Positions 29,307-39,018 of a stretch of DNA of 64,000 nucleotides are shown here, piece by piece. The DNA is from Pseudoalteromonas sp. MEBiC 03607 (lineage in GTDB: Bacteria > Pseudomonadota > Gammaproteobacteria > Enterobacterales > Alteromonadaceae). The stretch covers positions 2,304,501 to 2,368,500 of the forward strand of contig NZ_SRRY01000001.1 in assembly GCF_004792295.1 (NCBI RefSeq), in the 5' to 3' direction. How positions within the stretch are numbered: the first letter of the stretch is position 1; every line of letters starts with the position of its first letter. The notes beneath the pieces are model-generated. The model saw nothing but the letters and a program-made list of their open reading frames with translations. It was not told the DNA's origin and searched no databases. The position numbers and the translations under genes were made by a program.

Positions 29307-30704
29307 TTAGTATGTCGCGCTGCCTTTAGTACGAGGGAAGGCGATAACGTCACGAACGTTGCCCATACCTGTTACATAAGCAACTAAACGCTCAAAACCT
29401 AGGCCAAAACCAGAGTGAGGTACAGTACCGTATTTACGTAGGTCACGGTACCAGCTGTAGTCTTCTTTGTTTAAGCCCATTTCTTCTAAGCGCTTATCTA
29501 ATACATCTAGTCGTTCTTCACGTTGAGAACCACCGATGATTTCACCAATACCTGGTGCAACTACGTCCATCGCTGCCACTGTTTTACCGTCTTCGTTTTG
29601 ACGCATGTAGAACGCTTTGATATCACGTGGGTAGTTTTTGATAACTACTGGCGCGTTAAAGTGTTCTTCAGCAAGGTAACGTTCGTGCTCAGATTGTAAA
29701 TCCACACCCCATTCAACAGGGAACTCAAACTTTTTACCACATGCTTTTAAAATTTCGATAGCATCAGTGTAATCAACTTGTGCGAAATCTTTAGTCACGA
29801 ATTCTTCTAAACGAGAGATAGCTGTTTTCTCAACACGTTGTGCAAAGAATTCCATATCATCACGACGCTCAGTTAATACTGCTTTGAAAACATATTTAAG
29901 CATGTTTTCAGCAAGTTTCGCGATGTCTTCTAAATCTGCGAATGCAACTTCAGGTTCAACCATCCAAAACTCAGCTAAGTGACGAGATGTATTTGAGTTT
30001 TCAGCACGGAAAGTAGGGCCAAAAGTATAGATTTTTGACATTGCCGATGCGTATGTCTCACCATTCAACTGACCAGATACAGTTAAGAATGCTTCTTTAC
30101 CGAAGAAATCTTCACTGTAGTCAATCTCACCTTTATCTGTACGCGGTAAGTTTTCCATATCTAAAGTTGATACACGGAACATCTCACCAGCGCCTTCACA
30201 GTCACTTGCAGTGATGATAGGTGTGCTGATCCAGTAGAAGCCTTGCTCGTGGTAAAAACGGTGAATCGCTTGAGCTAAACAGTTACGTACACGTGTTACC
30301 GCGCCCATGATGTTAGTACGAGGGCGAAGGTGTGCGTGTTCACGTAAATACTCAATGCTGTGACGTTTAGCCGACATAGGGTAGGTGTCTGGATTCTCAA
30401 CCCAACCTAATACTTCAACAGAGTTAGCTTGAATTTCAAAAGACTGACCTTGACCCGCTGAAGGCACAAGAATACCCGTTACAGATACTGAACAACCAGC
30501 AGTTAAACGTGTTACTTCATCATAATTATTGAGTGAATTAGGTACTACCGCTTGAATAGGATCAAAACACGAACCGTCATGAACGGCTAAAAATGAAATT
30601 CCTGCTTTTGAATCGCGGCGTGTACGGATCCAGCCTTTTACTGTTACTTGGCTGTCAACCGCAACCTTGCCTTCTAATAGCTCTGAAATCGCTAAATGGC
30701 TCAT
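29307..30704 (-). CDS. asnS: Asparaginyl-tRNA synthetase
   Basis: Charges tRNA-Asn. It has 465 residues from ATG 30704; the TTGGAGTG a few bases upstream selects it over the GTG two codons earlier. The OB-fold anticodon domain is at the N-terminus ([20 protein letters not shown]), then the class II core with [20 protein letters not shown], motif 2 [20 protein letters not shown] and motif 3 [16 protein letters not shown]. Very close to the E. coli enzyme throughout. Confidence 0.97.
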   Translation of the reverse strand: MSHLAISELLEGKVAVDSQVTVKGWIRTRRDSKAGISFLAVHDGSCFDPIQAVVPNSLNNYDEVTRLTAGCSVSVTGILVPSAGQGQSFEIQANSVEVLGWVENPDTYPMSAKRHSIEYLREHAHLRPRTNIMGAVTRVRNCLAQAIHRFYHEQGFYWISTPIITASDCEGAGEMFRVSTLDMENLPRTDKGEIDYSEDFFGKEAFLTVSGQLNGETYASAMSKIYTFGPTFRAENSNTSRHLAEFWMVEPEVAFADLEDIAKLAENMLKYVFKAVLTERRDDMEFFAQRVEKTAISRLEEFVTKDFAQVDYTDAIEILKACGKKFEFPVEWGVDLQSEHERYLAEEHFNAPVVIKNYPRDIKAFYMRQNEDGKTVAAMDVVAPGIGEIIGGSQREERLDVLDKRLEEMGLNKEDYSWYRDLRKYGTVPHSGFGLGFERLVAYVTGMGNVRDVIAFPRTKGSATY

Positions 30705-30976
30705 CTTCACTCCAATGATATAAGTTGCCTAATATAATAATGCTGTGCATTGCACTTGAATCGACTATCTTACCTTCGTAAATCAAATAAAAAAACTATT
30801 CAGACATACTCTTTACTAGTTTTTCTTCAATTGAACAAAATAACAGCGGTTTTTTGCGTAAAATTCGTGATAATTTAATTTCTCACTGCGCTAATTGGTT
30901 ATTTTGTGGCATTATTAACAATTCTCAACAGGATAACTGTCCTTTAGTTTTTATTTTTTATTGTATTACAGGTGCT

Positions 30977-31411
30977 ATGAAACAAGTTTTTATTCTTCGC
31001 GGCTTACCCGGCTCGGGTAAATCATATTATGCGCAAAGCCTAGCTGATGAGTTAGTTGCTGGTAACGAAAGTGAGTATGTCGTTTGCGCAACAGATGATT
31101 ATTTTTATAACAGCGAAGGTGTGTATCAATTTGATAAATACAAGCTTCCTGAGTATCACAACTTGAACCTTGCGCGGTTTATTAATGCTTTAGCAGAAGA
31201 AATCCCATTGGTAATTGTTGATAACACCAATATTAAAAAGTGGGAGTTTATCGCCTACGCGCAAGCGGCTACAGCCCTTGGTTATCAAGTAAAAGAAGTG
31301 ATTGTTGGTGAGATTAAAGATAAATCATTGCAGCATCTTTATGCTAAACGATGTGAACACAATGTTCCTTTACGAACCATAAGTAAAATGGCGTATATGT
31401 TTGAATGGTAA
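30977..31411 (+). CDS. Small P-loop kinase/ATPase (AAA_33, N4BP2-like)
   Basis: A 144-residue protein started at ATG 30977 because an AGGTG lies before it and the P-loop then sits at the very N-terminus; the frame is open for 41 codons more without plausible sequence. It shows Walker A LRGLPGSGKSYYAQ, the DDYF motif in ATDDYFYNSEG, and VIVDNTNIKKWE with the conserved NTN, the pattern of the N4BP2/polynucleotide-kinase-like group. The substrate is unknown. The preceding region holds A/T-rich promoter-like DNA. Confidence 0.8.
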   Translation: MKQVFILRGLPGSGKSYYAQSLADELVAGNESEYVVCATDDYFYNSEGVYQFDKYKLPEYHNLNLARFINALAEEIPLVIVDNTNIKKWEFIAYAQAATALGYQVKEVIVGEIKDKSLQHLYAKRCEHNVPLRTISKMAYMFEW

Positions 31412-31423
31412 AGTATGAATAAG

Positions 31424-31448
31424 AAAGGAAGCATTAGCTTCCTTTTTT
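31424..31448 (+). terminator. Terminator after the small kinase
   Basis: AAAGGAAGC/GCTTCCTTT with an ATTA loop and following T. Confidence 0.82.
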
Positions 31449-31468
31449 AATGTCTTGTTTACTGGCGC

Positions 31469-31553
31469 GTGTTTGGCATTGATGCTGCGTTATCGCCTAT
31501 TTATGTGGAACAACCACACTACATAGGCTCTGCCTTGCCTAAATACCAAACAC
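31469..31553. repeat. Nested palindromic intergenic element
   Basis: Two stems are nested. The outer is GTGTTTGGCATT (31469-31480) with AATACCAAACAC (31542-31553), one mismatch. The inner is GCCTATTTATGTGG (31495-31508) with CCACACTACATAGGC (31514-31528). There is no open frame. It resembles the dispersed palindromic repeats (REP or MITE-like) common between genes of Alteromonadales; I cannot count copies from one window. Confidence 0.55.
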
Positions 31554-31589
31554 ACTGCTGCAAAATTAATCACAAAGGGTCAACACGCC

Positions 31590-32882
31590 CTAATACGCCT
31601 GTTGATCAATAGCTGCGAATATAGCATCACATAACTTAGTTAGGCATTGCAGATCACTTATATAAGGTGGCATTAGGTAGATAAGTTTACCGAATGGACG
31701 GATCCACACACCTTGCTCTATAAAAAAGCGTTGAATTTTTGCCACATCAACATTACGTTTTAGCTCTACAACACCAATTGCACCTAGGGTACGAACATCT
31801 GCTACGTCATCAAGTTGTTTGCATTTAGCAAGCTGCTCTGTGAGTACATGGTTAATATGTGCTATTTGTTCTTGCCAAGGTTGTTCGAGCAGTAAATCAA
31901 TACTGGCGCAGGCAGTTGCGCATGCTAATGGATTACCCATAAAAGTAGGGCCATGCATAAGCACTCCGGCTTCACCTTCACTAATACCAATAGCAACTTT
32001 GCTGGTGGTTAAAGTTGCAGAAAGTGTCATCATGCCACCCGTTAATGCTTTACCAATACACAAAATGTCTGGTTCTATGTCGGCGTGCTCAACAGCAAAC
32101 AAGGTACCTGTGCGGCCAAAGCCTGTGGCGATTTCATCACAAATAAGTAAAACATCATACTTATCGCAAAGTATGCGTAGATGTTTTAAGTAATCGGGAT
32201 GGTAAAAATTCATACCCCCAGCATTTTGCACAATGGGTTCAATTATAAATGCCGCAACGTGTTGGTGGTGAGCTGCAAAGTAGTTTTCTAGGTTTTCAGC
32301 CTCTGTAGAACTAAACTCACCGTTAAACTTAGCACTTGGAGCAGGAACAAAAACATGCTCAGGTAAAAAACCAGAGTACATACTGTGCATTGAATTTACA
32401 GGGTCGCAGACACTCATGGCAGCAAAGGTGTCACCATGATAGCCCTTAAGCGGCGTCATTAGTTTTTGTTTACCAGTATGTCCTTTACTCAGCCAGTATT
32501 GAAGAGCCATTTTTATTGCTACTTCAACACTGACAGAACCGCTGTCGGCTAAGAACACTTTTTCAAGTGAGGGTGGCGTCATACTAACGAGCTTTTTACA
32601 CAGTTCAACAGCGGGCTGATGTGTTAGGCCACCGAACATAACATGGCTCATTTTGTTTAGTTGTGTGGCTATTGCTTCATTTAAAACCGGATGGCAATAA
32701 CCATGAATAGCACTCCACCAAGATGCCATTCCGTCAATTAATACTTCACCCGTTTCTAAAAAAATGCGGTTAGCACGAGCATGACTTACCGGATAAACAG
32801 GCAAAGGATTAGTCATTGATGTATAAGGGTGCCAAATATGTTCGCGGTCAAAATTTAGATCAATAGGTTGTTTTTTGTTCAT
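31590..32882 (-). CDS. bioA: Adenosylmethionine-8-amino-7-oxononanoate aminotransferase (BioA)
   Basis: Third step of biotin ring assembly, using SAM as amino donor to make 7,8-diaminopelargonate. It is a class III PLP aminotransferase of 430 residues, with [18 protein letters not shown] at the N-terminus, the diagnostic [32 protein letters not shown], the cofactor Asp in [15 protein letters not shown] and the PLP lysine in [13 protein letters not shown]. It is divergent from bioBFCD across a 98-bp region with a palindrome, as in E. coli. Confidence 0.96.
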   Translation of the reverse strand: MNKKQPIDLNFDREHIWHPYTSMTNPLPVYPVSHARANRIFLETGEVLIDGMASWWSAIHGYCHPVLNEAIATQLNKMSHVMFGGLTHQPAVELCKKLVSMTPPSLEKVFLADSGSVSVEVAIKMALQYWLSKGHTGKQKLMTPLKGYHGDTFAAMSVCDPVNSMHSMYSGFLPEHVFVPAPSAKFNGEFSSTEAENLENYFAAHHQHVAAFIIEPIVQNAGGMNFYHPDYLKHLRILCDKYDVLLICDEIATGFGRTGTLFAVEHADIEPDILCIGKALTGGMMTLSATLTTSKVAIGISEGEAGVLMHGPTFMGNPLACATACASIDLLLEQPWQEQIAHINHVLTEQLAKCKQLDDVADVRTLGAIGVVELKRNVDVAKIQRFFIEQGVWIRPFGKLIYLMPPYISDLQCLTKLCDAIFAAIDQQAY

Positions 32883-32908
32883 ATGTAAACTTTAATAGCC
32901 TCCTGTTC

Positions 32909-32928
32909 GTTGACAATGTTACGTCAAC
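32909..32928. promoter_or_regulatory. Palindrome in the bioA/bioB divergent promoter
   Basis: GTTGACAATGTTACGTCAAC has arms GTTGAC and GTCAAC eight bases apart. It sits midway between the two start codons, where the BirA operator lies in E. coli, but it does not match the classical TTGTAAACC/GGTTTACAA half-sites well. The half-sites do resemble those at 26923 but with different spacing. Confidence 0.5.
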
Positions 32929-32980
32929 TCGTAGACTTAGCCAATCATACCGTCCCATTAATTTAAGAAAAGAGACTATT

Positions 32981-34021
32981 ATGGAGCACGCTGTTGTCCG
33001 TCACGATTGGACCCACCAAGAAGTAAAAGCATTATTCGAAATGCCGTTCAATGATTTATTATTCAAAGCGGCCAGTGTTCATCGTGAAAACTTCAACCCA
33101 AATGAAGTACAAATTTCTACTTTATTATCGATTAAAACGGGTGCTTGCCCAGAAGACTGTAAATATTGTCCTCAGTCTGGTCATTATAAAACGGATTTAG
33201 AGCGTGAACGCCTAATGGAAGTTGAAAAAGTGGTAGAGCAAGCACGTGCAGCTAAAGAAAAGGGTGCAACGCGCTTTTGTATGGGGGCCGCTTGGTCTGA
33301 TCCAAAAGATCGCGACATGCCATATATCGAGAAAATGGTAAAAGAAGTCAAAGAGTTAGGGCTTGAAACCTGTATGACCCTTGGCATGCTTGATAATGAA
33401 AAAGCCCATGCATTAAAAGACGCGGGTCTTGATTACTACAACCATAACCTTGATACATCACCAGAATATTATCAACAGATTATTACTACTCGTACTTACC
33501 AAGACCGATTAAACACCATAGATAACGTGCGTGATGCTGGCATGAAAGTGTGTTCAGGCGGTATTGTTGGTATGGGCGAGCAGGCAGCTGATCGTTTTGG
33601 TTTACTAATGCAGTTAGCAAATTTGCCGCAACAGCCTGAAAGTGTGCCAATCAATATGTTGGTGAAGGTAAAAGGTACGCCACTTGAAGATGTTGAAGAT
33701 TTAGATCATTTTGAGTTTATTCGTACCATTGCTGTAGCACGTATTATGATGCCAAAAAGCTATGTCCGTTTATCTGCTGGTCGCACGGCGATGAATGAAC
33801 AAATGCAATCAATGTGTTTCTTTGCTGGTGCTAATTCAATTTTCTACGGTGATAAACTACTGACTACAGAAAACCCAGAAGCAGATGCTGACATGATGCT
33901 GATTAAAAAATTAGGCATGAACCCAGAAAGGCGTGAAGATTATTCTGATGAAGCAGTAGAGGCATCACTTTCATCAAAAGTTGCTGATAAAGCAACATCA
34001 GAACTATTTTACGAAGCGTAA
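32981..34021 (+). CDS. bioB: Biotin synthase (BioB)
   Basis: Radical-SAM enzyme that inserts sulfur into dethiobiotin. Of 346 residues, the radical cluster motif is [14 protein letters not shown] (Cys-x3-Cys-x2-Cys). The second cluster ligands and substrate residues appear in [14 protein letters not shown], [25 protein letters not shown] and [21 protein letters not shown]. It needs reduced flavodoxin, and fldA is at 1639-2166. First gene of the bioBFCD run. Confidence 0.97.
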   Translation: MEHAVVRHDWTHQEVKALFEMPFNDLLFKAASVHRENFNPNEVQISTLLSIKTGACPEDCKYCPQSGHYKTDLERERLMEVEKVVEQARAAKEKGATRFCMGAAWSDPKDRDMPYIEKMVKEVKELGLETCMTLGMLDNEKAHALKDAGLDYYNHNLDTSPEYYQQIITTRTYQDRLNTIDNVRDAGMKVCSGGIVGMGEQAADRFGLLMQLANLPQQPESVPINMLVKVKGTPLEDVEDLDHFEFIRTIAVARIMMPKSYVRLSAGRTAMNEQMQSMCFFAGANSIFYGDKLLTTENPEADADMMLIKKLGMNPERREDYSDEAVEASLSSKVADKATSELFYEA

Positions 34022-34028
34022 TATTTAA

Positions 34029-35162
34029 ATGGCTTTTGATTTTATTGCCGAGCATCTTCTTAAGCGAGAAGCTGATGCATTACTGAGAAAGCGTGAGCTT
34101 GTTGAGCAAGCAAGTGGGCGCTTTATTCAGGTTGCAGGTAAACAGTATTTAAATTTTGCCAGTAATGACTACCTTGGTTTTGCAGATGATTTTATCGCAA
34201 TAAATGCGCAGCAGCTAGGTAGCCACAGTTCAGCGCTAGTGAATGGTTATAATAAACCACAGCAACAGCTTGAAATGCGTTTATGCGAGTTATTAGGCTA
34301 TGAAAGCGCCATGTTATTTAATAGCGGATTTAGTGCTAATAGCAGTGTATTAAAAGCGTTGTTTCAAGATAAAAGCGTGGCGCAATCATCGGCAATCTTC
34401 CAAGATAAGCTTAATCATGCCAGCTTAATTGATGGCGGCCTTCATTCTTGTGCTGCCATGGTGCGGTTTAATCATAACGACCTTAAGCATTTAGAATCTC
34501 GGTTACAAAAATCAAAGGCAAAGCATAAGCTCATAGTAAGCGAGGGGGTATTTTCGATGGATGGCGATCAAGCCCCCATTGAAGCACTCTGTAAACTCGC
34601 TAAACAGTACAATGCCTGGCTGATGATTGACGACGCCCATGGCTTTGGCGTATTGGGTGAGCAAGGTTTAGGGAGTTGTGAGTCAATCAAGCCTGATTTA
34701 CTGATCATCACTTTTGGAAAGGCACTGGCAAGTAGTGGTGCTTGCCTGCTTGCATCAAAGCAAATGATTGATTACATGCTGCAGTTTAATCGCGAATACA
34801 TTTATTCAACGGCGATGTCACCACTGATGGCAAGTTGTACTCTAGAGCGACTCGAAAAGTTATTAAAGGCGGATAAGAGACGCGCTCAGCTTTCAGAGAA
34901 TATTGCCTACTTTAGAGCGCTTGCCAAAGAGCATAACTTAGCATTAATGGAATCAACAACGGCTATTCAGCCTTTGGTATTGGGCGATGCAGAACACACG
35001 CTTGCCGTTGCTAATAAGCTTAAAGGTAAAGGCGTGTGGTTAACCGCTATTAGACCGCCCACGGTGCCTTTTAATACGGCACGACTTAGGGTAACCCTAA
35101 GTAGCGCACATCTTCCAGACGATATAAAACAGCTGGTTGATTCGCTAGTGGAGTGTTTATGA
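34029..35162 (+). CDS. bioF: 8-amino-7-oxononanoate synthase (BioF)
   Basis: Condenses pimeloyl-ACP (or CoA) with alanine; a PLP enzyme of the alpha-oxoamine synthase family, 377 residues. Visible motifs are NFASNDYLGFADD, LFNSGFSANSSVLKA, DKLNHASLIDGG, the cofactor-binding IDDAHGFGVLGEQG and the PLP lysine in TFGKALASSGACLL. It overlaps bioC by four bases. Confidence 0.95.
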   Translation: MAFDFIAEHLLKREADALLRKRELVEQASGRFIQVAGKQYLNFASNDYLGFADDFIAINAQQLGSHSSALVNGYNKPQQQLEMRLCELLGYESAMLFNSGFSANSSVLKALFQDKSVAQSSAIFQDKLNHASLIDGGLHSCAAMVRFNHNDLKHLESRLQKSKAKHKLIVSEGVFSMDGDQAPIEALCKLAKQYNAWLMIDDAHGFGVLGEQGLGSCESIKPDLLIITFGKALASSGACLLASKQMIDYMLQFNREYIYSTAMSPLMASCTLERLEKLLKADKRRAQLSENIAYFRALAKEHNLALMESTTAIQPLVLGDAEHTLAVANKLKGKGVWLTAIRPPTVPFNTARLRVTLSSAHLPDDIKQLVDSLVECL

Positions 35163-35950
35163 GTGTTCAACTGCAAGTACCTTTAAGCTTTCAAGACAGT
35201 AATAAGCTAACAACACAAACTAAGTTCTCTAAAGCGGCTGCGAATTATGCAAGCCATGCCAATGTACAAAAACAAGCGGCTGCGCATTTATTAAAAATGA
35301 TGGCAAATAAACATCAGCAGGGTACTTGCCTTGATTTAGGGGCTGGGCCATTAGTTAATACGGCAATACTTAAAACACATTTTGATACTGTATTGGCAAT
35401 GGATTTAAGTCATTCCATGCTAAGCACAGAGCAAAACCCGCATTGTTTAAAAGTGTGTGCTGATATGGACAACCTACCATTACAGCAAAATTCGCTAGAT
35501 TGTGTGTTTAGTAATTTTGCAATGCAATGGTCTGCTGATTTAAAAGGGCTACTTAAAAGTCTTTTTTACTCCCTAAAAGCAGGCGGCAAGGTTTATTTAA
35601 GCTGCGTGGTAGATGGATCGCTCAAAGAGATCAAACAGGCTTTTGCTTGTTTAGATGAGCAAAACCATATTAATCAGTTTTATTGTGCTAGTCACATTAT
35701 TGATTATGCAAAATTGGCGGGGTTTAAACTCAATTTTGCAGCTGATAGATGTTATATAGATTCCTATAACTCTCCTTTAGATGCGCTGCGTTCGATAAAA
35801 GCGATTGGTGCTACCTCATTGCAAACTAAGCAAAAGCGCCATGGGTTATTAACAAGGCAGGCACTTAATAGTGTTTGTAAGGCATACCCTCTGGTTGATG
35901 GGCATGCTAGAGTGAGCTATCAAGTTGTCCTTTTAGAACTAGAAAAATAG
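35159..35950 (+). CDS. bioC: Malonyl-ACP O-methyltransferase (BioC)
   Basis: SAM-dependent methyltransferase that disguises malonyl-ACP for pimelate synthesis. It is 263 residues from ATG 35159, which overlaps the bioF stop as ATGA; a GTG two codons earlier is in frame. Motif I is TCLDLGAGPLVNTAIL, followed by VLAMDLSHSMLS and the conserved DMDNLPLQQNSLDCVFSNFA, then MQWSADLKGLLKSLF. The gate-keeping carboxyl esterase gene bioH is not in the cluster. Confidence 0.93.
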   Translation: MSVQLQVPLSFQDSNKLTTQTKFSKAAANYASHANVQKQAAAHLLKMMANKHQQGTCLDLGAGPLVNTAILKTHFDTVLAMDLSHSMLSTEQNPHCLKVCADMDNLPLQQNSLDCVFSNFAMQWSADLKGLLKSLFYSLKAGGKVYLSCVVDGSLKEIKQAFACLDEQNHINQFYCASHIIDYAKLAGFKLNFAADRCYIDSYNSPLDALRSIKAIGATSLQTKQKRHGLLTRQALNSVCKAYPLVDGHARVSYQVVLLELEK

Positions 35951-35963
35951 AATTAACTCAAAA

Positions 35964-36647
35964 ATGAAAGAATTTTTTATTACGGGTACAGACACCGATG
36001 CCGGAAAAACCCATGTCACCAGTTTATTACTAAACTTACTAGCGCAACATAAACAGCGTGCGGTTGGGTTTAAACCTATTGCAGCAGGTGCAGAAGAAGC
36101 ATTTGGGCAGCTAGTCAATGATGATGCATTAACCTTAATGGAAAGCTCATCAATTGGGGTTAAATATAACATAGTTAACCCCTTTACCTATGAGCCACCC
36201 ATTGCACCGCATATTGCAGCTGCTCAAGTAGGCGACAGACTGGCATTTGACAAGCTCGATGCTGCTTATGCGAATGTAAAAGCACTCAATACCGATTATA
36301 TTCTTACAGAAGGTGCCGGCGGTTGGTGTTTACCTATCAACGAAACTGATTTGCTCAGTGATTGGGTTAAATCACAGCAGCTTGATGTGATTTTAGTCGT
36401 GGGTATGAAACTAGGATGCCTAAATCATGCTTTACTGACAGCAGCTCATTTTAAAGCGCTCGGTGTAAATTGTGTGGGTTGGATTGCAAATCATGTAGAC
36501 CCAAATATGCGTGAACAAGACGCCAATTTAGAAACCTTAAAATCTGCATTACCTTTCCCGCTTTTGGCGATTAGTCCGTATACAGACGGCACCCCAAAAT
36601 TAAAAATTTACAAAACCTTACTTGAAATTTTATCTATCAACCCATAA
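35964..36647 (+). CDS. bioD: Dethiobiotin synthetase (BioD)
   Basis: Closes the ureido ring with CO2 and ATP. It has 227 residues with the P-loop FITGTDTDAGKTHVT, the GFKPIAAG substrate lysine segment, and TEGAGGWCLPI, all family hallmarks, plus LVVGMKLGCLNHALLT. It is the last gene of bioBFCD, with a 13-base gap from bioC. Confidence 0.95.
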   Translation: MKEFFITGTDTDAGKTHVTSLLLNLLAQHKQRAVGFKPIAAGAEEAFGQLVNDDALTLMESSSIGVKYNIVNPFTYEPPIAPHIAAAQVGDRLAFDKLDAAYANVKALNTDYILTEGAGGWCLPINETDLLSDWVKSQQLDVILVVGMKLGCLNHALLTAAHFKALGVNCVGWIANHVDPNMREQDANLETLKSALPFPLLAISPYTDGTPKLKIYKTLLEILSINP

Positions 36648-36680
36648 TAATTGAGTTGTTACTTTTGACATACTCTGTCA

Positions 36681-36714
36681 CAATTGGTTGCAATTAGTTT
36701 CTTGCAACCAATTG
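36681..36714. repeat. Perfect 13-bp inverted repeat behind bioD
   Basis: CAATTGGTTGCAA and TTGCAACCAATTG are exact complements with an 8-base loop (36694-36701). There is no T run, so this is either an unusual terminator for bioD or an operator for htpX 108 bases on. Confidence 0.65.
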
Positions 36715-36757
36715 CATAAGCCCTAAACTGAGTTGGTAGAACACCCAGATAATTTTA

Positions 36758-36791
36758 TTAACTAACGATTTTTAACCATGTCGTTAGTTAA
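36758..36791. promoter_or_regulatory. Inverted repeat in the htpX promoter
   Basis: TTAACTAACGA (36758-36768) and TCGTTAGTTAA (36781-36791) are perfect 11-bp arms with a 12-base spacer, ending 30 bases before htpX. The size and place suit an operator or a 5'-leader stem. Confidence 0.55.
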
Positions 36792-36821
36792 TACAATTGG
36801 TATGTTTATTCTGAGGTTTTT

Positions 36822-37682
36822 ATGAAGCGTGTATTTTTGTTTCTACTGACTAACTTAGCGGTAATGCTAGTGTTAGGTATTGTGTTGTCTATTGTGATGA
36901 GCGTACTGGGTATTAGCCATCGCAGTTTAGGCGGCATTTTAGTTATTTCGACCGTATTTGGTTTTGGTGGCTCGTTTATTTCGTTATTTATGTCGAAATG
37001 GATGGCAAAAAAATCAACCGGTGCACATGTTATTGAACAGCCTCGTTCTGAAACAGAGCAATGGTTAGTTTCGACGGTAGCAGCTCAAGCGAAAAAAGCA
37101 GGTATCGCGATGCCAGAAGTGGCTATTTACGATAGCCCTGAAATGAACGCATTTGCGACCGGCCCAAGTAAGAACAACTCGCTGGTGGCTGTGAGCACAG
37201 GTTTATTACATAACATGAATCAAGATCAAGCTGAGGCGGTATTGGCACATGAGGTGTCTCATATTGCAAATGGTGACATGGTTACGCTTACTCTTATTCA
37301 AGGTGTAGTGAATACCTTTGTTATCTTTATAGCGAAAGTATTAGCAGGTATTGTTGATAACTTCTTAAATAGTGATGAAGAAGAGGGTGGTAGTAGCTGG
37401 ACTTACTTCTTATTCGATATGATTTTCCAAATGTTATTTGGTGTTCTAGCGAGTATGATAGTTGCTTACTATAGCCGTAAACGCGAGTTCTCTGCGGATG
37501 CTGGGGCAGCTAAGCTAGTAGGTGCAGATAAAATGCGAAGCGCCCTTGAGCGTTTAAAGCAAAACCACCCATCACAACTAGAAGGTTCAATGATGGCGTT
37601 TGGTATTGCAAGCGGTAAGGGTGTTGCTGAATTATTTTCATCGCACCCACCACTTGATGAGCGTATTAACGCATTACGTTAA
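36822..37682 (+). CDS. htpX: Membrane protease HtpX
   Basis: Heat-shock zinc protease of the inner membrane that removes misfolded membrane proteins. It has 286 residues: two N-terminal helices ([20 protein letters not shown] and [19 protein letters not shown]), the active-site HEVSH in [14 protein letters not shown], two further helices, and the third zinc ligand region in [16 protein letters not shown]. The end [13 protein letters not shown] is typical of M48B. Monocistronic. Confidence 0.96.
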   Translation: MKRVFLFLLTNLAVMLVLGIVLSIVMSVLGISHRSLGGILVISTVFGFGGSFISLFMSKWMAKKSTGAHVIEQPRSETEQWLVSTVAAQAKKAGIAMPEVAIYDSPEMNAFATGPSKNNSLVAVSTGLLHNMNQDQAEAVLAHEVSHIANGDMVTLTLIQGVVNTFVIFIAKVLAGIVDNFLNSDEEEGGSSWTYFLFDMIFQMLFGVLASMIVAYYSRKREFSADAGAAKLVGADKMRSALERLKQNHPSQLEGSMMAFGIASGKGVAELFSSHPPLDERINALR

Positions 37683-37693
37683 TTTTAAACACG

Positions 37694-37722
37694 AAAAAGC
37701 CAGCTTGATGCTGGCTTTTTTT
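37694..37722 (+). terminator. Terminator after htpX
   Basis: AAAAAGCCAGC/GCTGGCTTTTTTT with a TTGAT loop. It touches the end of the convergent small gene at 37721. Confidence 0.87.
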
Positions 37723-37924
37723 ATTGTTGGTTTTTCTCTCGCTCGAGCTGTTGCGGTAATAATACCTCAACAATTTCACGGGCTGGTAAGGTATACCTTA
37801 CGCCATCGAACATCACAGAAGTATGCTCATCAATGCTGGTGATCCCTGTTAAAGTCCAGCCTTCGCCGCGCTCTTTACAATACACTGTAGTGGTAGGTTG
37901 AATTACTTTAAACTCTTTACTCAT
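37721..37924 (-). CDS. Small conserved-looking protein of unknown function
   Basis: A 67-residue cytoplasmic protein in a gap where no other frame is coding. The sequence reads like one small beta domain (EGWTLTGITSIDEHTSVMFDG, VRYTLPAREIVEVLLP) followed by a charged tail. No family recognised. It is convergent with htpX and back to back with the acetyltransferase gene. The ribosome site is weak. Confidence 0.6.
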   Translation of the reverse strand: MSKEFKVIQPTTTVYCKERGEGWTLTGITSIDEHTSVMFDGVRYTLPAREIVEVLLPQQLEREKNQQ

Positions 37925-37970
37925 CGAACTTAACCTAATTGCTTGTATTTGCCCTTATAGTAAGACAATA

Positions 37971-38483
37971 ATGTCAGCTCATAAAGAAAAAGAAGTAATT
38001 ACCGTGTCAAGCCACAATGACTTAGCCTTTGACTTACGCCCAATTCGACACAAAGATTGCCAAGCAATTTGGGATATTTTAAAAGATCCTCATGTTCAAT
38101 CTTTTAATGATTACAGCGCTGACATAACCAAAGGTGACGTTTACGACTTTATTCAAGGCGACATTGAGAGTTTTTATAATCAACAAGGTATTCGGTTGGT
38201 TATTGTTTTGCGAAGTACTGGCCAAGTTATTGGTAGTATTGGCATATTTAACATAATTAACGGGCAGGGTATTTTAGGATTTGAATTGTCGTCGCAATAC
38301 TTTGGCAAGGGGATAATGCAAAAGGTATTAGCCATGTTATTTGAAAAATTAACAACCTTTGTGCCGGCCCCGCTAAACACTATTGTAGCTTTAGTTAACC
38401 CAAATAATAGTTCATGTATTAAGCTTTTAACAAAATGCGGCTTTCAACAGCATGATGCTCACTGGATAAAATACGTTACCTAA
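37971..38483 (+). CDS. GNAT-family N-acetyltransferase
   Basis: A 170-residue acetyl-CoA-dependent acetyltransferase resembling the RimJ/RimL group: LRPIRHKDCQAIWDILKDPHV at the start, then the strand and pyrophosphate-loop region GQVIGSIGIFNI with GFELSSQYFGKGIMQKVLAM, and the C-terminal ALVNPNNSSCIKLLTKCGFQ motif with the conserved Asn. Substrate unknown. First of a run of four small plus-strand genes. Confidence 0.85.
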   Translation: MSAHKEKEVITVSSHNDLAFDLRPIRHKDCQAIWDILKDPHVQSFNDYSADITKGDVYDFIQGDIESFYNQQGIRLVIVLRSTGQVIGSIGIFNIINGQGILGFELSSQYFGKGIMQKVLAMLFEKLTTFVPAPLNTIVALVNPNNSSCIKLLTKCGFQQHDAHWIKYVT

Positions 38484-38565
38484 TTACTATAATAGTACAA
38501 TCTTGTTCTGCTAAGGTTGCTACTATAAAATAGCGCCTCATTTTTAAAAAGGAGCGCTTGCAACT

Positions 38566-38997
38566 ATGGCAAAAGCCAAACCAATTACCAGTATTGAAAG
38601 TTACGGCATTTACAGTCATTGGGATGCAAAGGAGAAAGACCTACCTCAAATCACCGAATTTACAACAGACGTTCCTGCACAGTTAGATATTGAATTTGGC
38701 TTTATTGTTAACATTAAAAAGGCCAAAGGACAAAAAATTAAATTTTGCGTTTACCACCCAGATATCCCCGATGAGGATGGCGATATTATGCCGCCGTTTG
38801 AGGGTGAACAGTACGTTAAAACAAACGATTGGCAGTTTTACTTAGGTGATACTATATGGGCACCTGTTGATAATAAAGTAGGTATTTGGCGCATGACTAT
38901 TGAGTTAAATGGCCATATAATTGCCGATAAATCCTTTAACTTATTAAAGGAAGCCGAAGGCACTGCCACTGATTTTTGGAAGCATCGCGGCTATTAA
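38566..38997 (+). CDS. DUF3859-like protein
   Basis: A 143-residue cytoplasmic protein: SYGIYSHWDAKEKDLPQITEF, then IEFGFIVNIKKAKGQKIKFCV and GIWRMTIELNGHIIADKSFNL. The order of a short beta-rich domain starting with ESYGIY is what I recall of DUF3859, a family without known function. Single Cys, no signal peptide, no membrane helix. Sits 21 bases before the GFA-type gene. Confidence 0.65.
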   Translation: MAKAKPITSIESYGIYSHWDAKEKDLPQITEFTTDVPAQLDIEFGFIVNIKKAKGQKIKFCVYHPDIPDEDGDIMPPFEGEQYVKTNDWQFYLGDTIWAPVDNKVGIWRMTIELNGHIIADKSFNLLKEAEGTATDFWKHRGY

Positions 38998-39018
38998 GCT
39001 TTAACCTTGTGAGGGACT

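Noticed and set aside
36648..36821. Riboswitch or small RNA between bioD and htpX
   Set aside because: Only two simple stems are visible, without the conserved cores of any riboswitch class I know.
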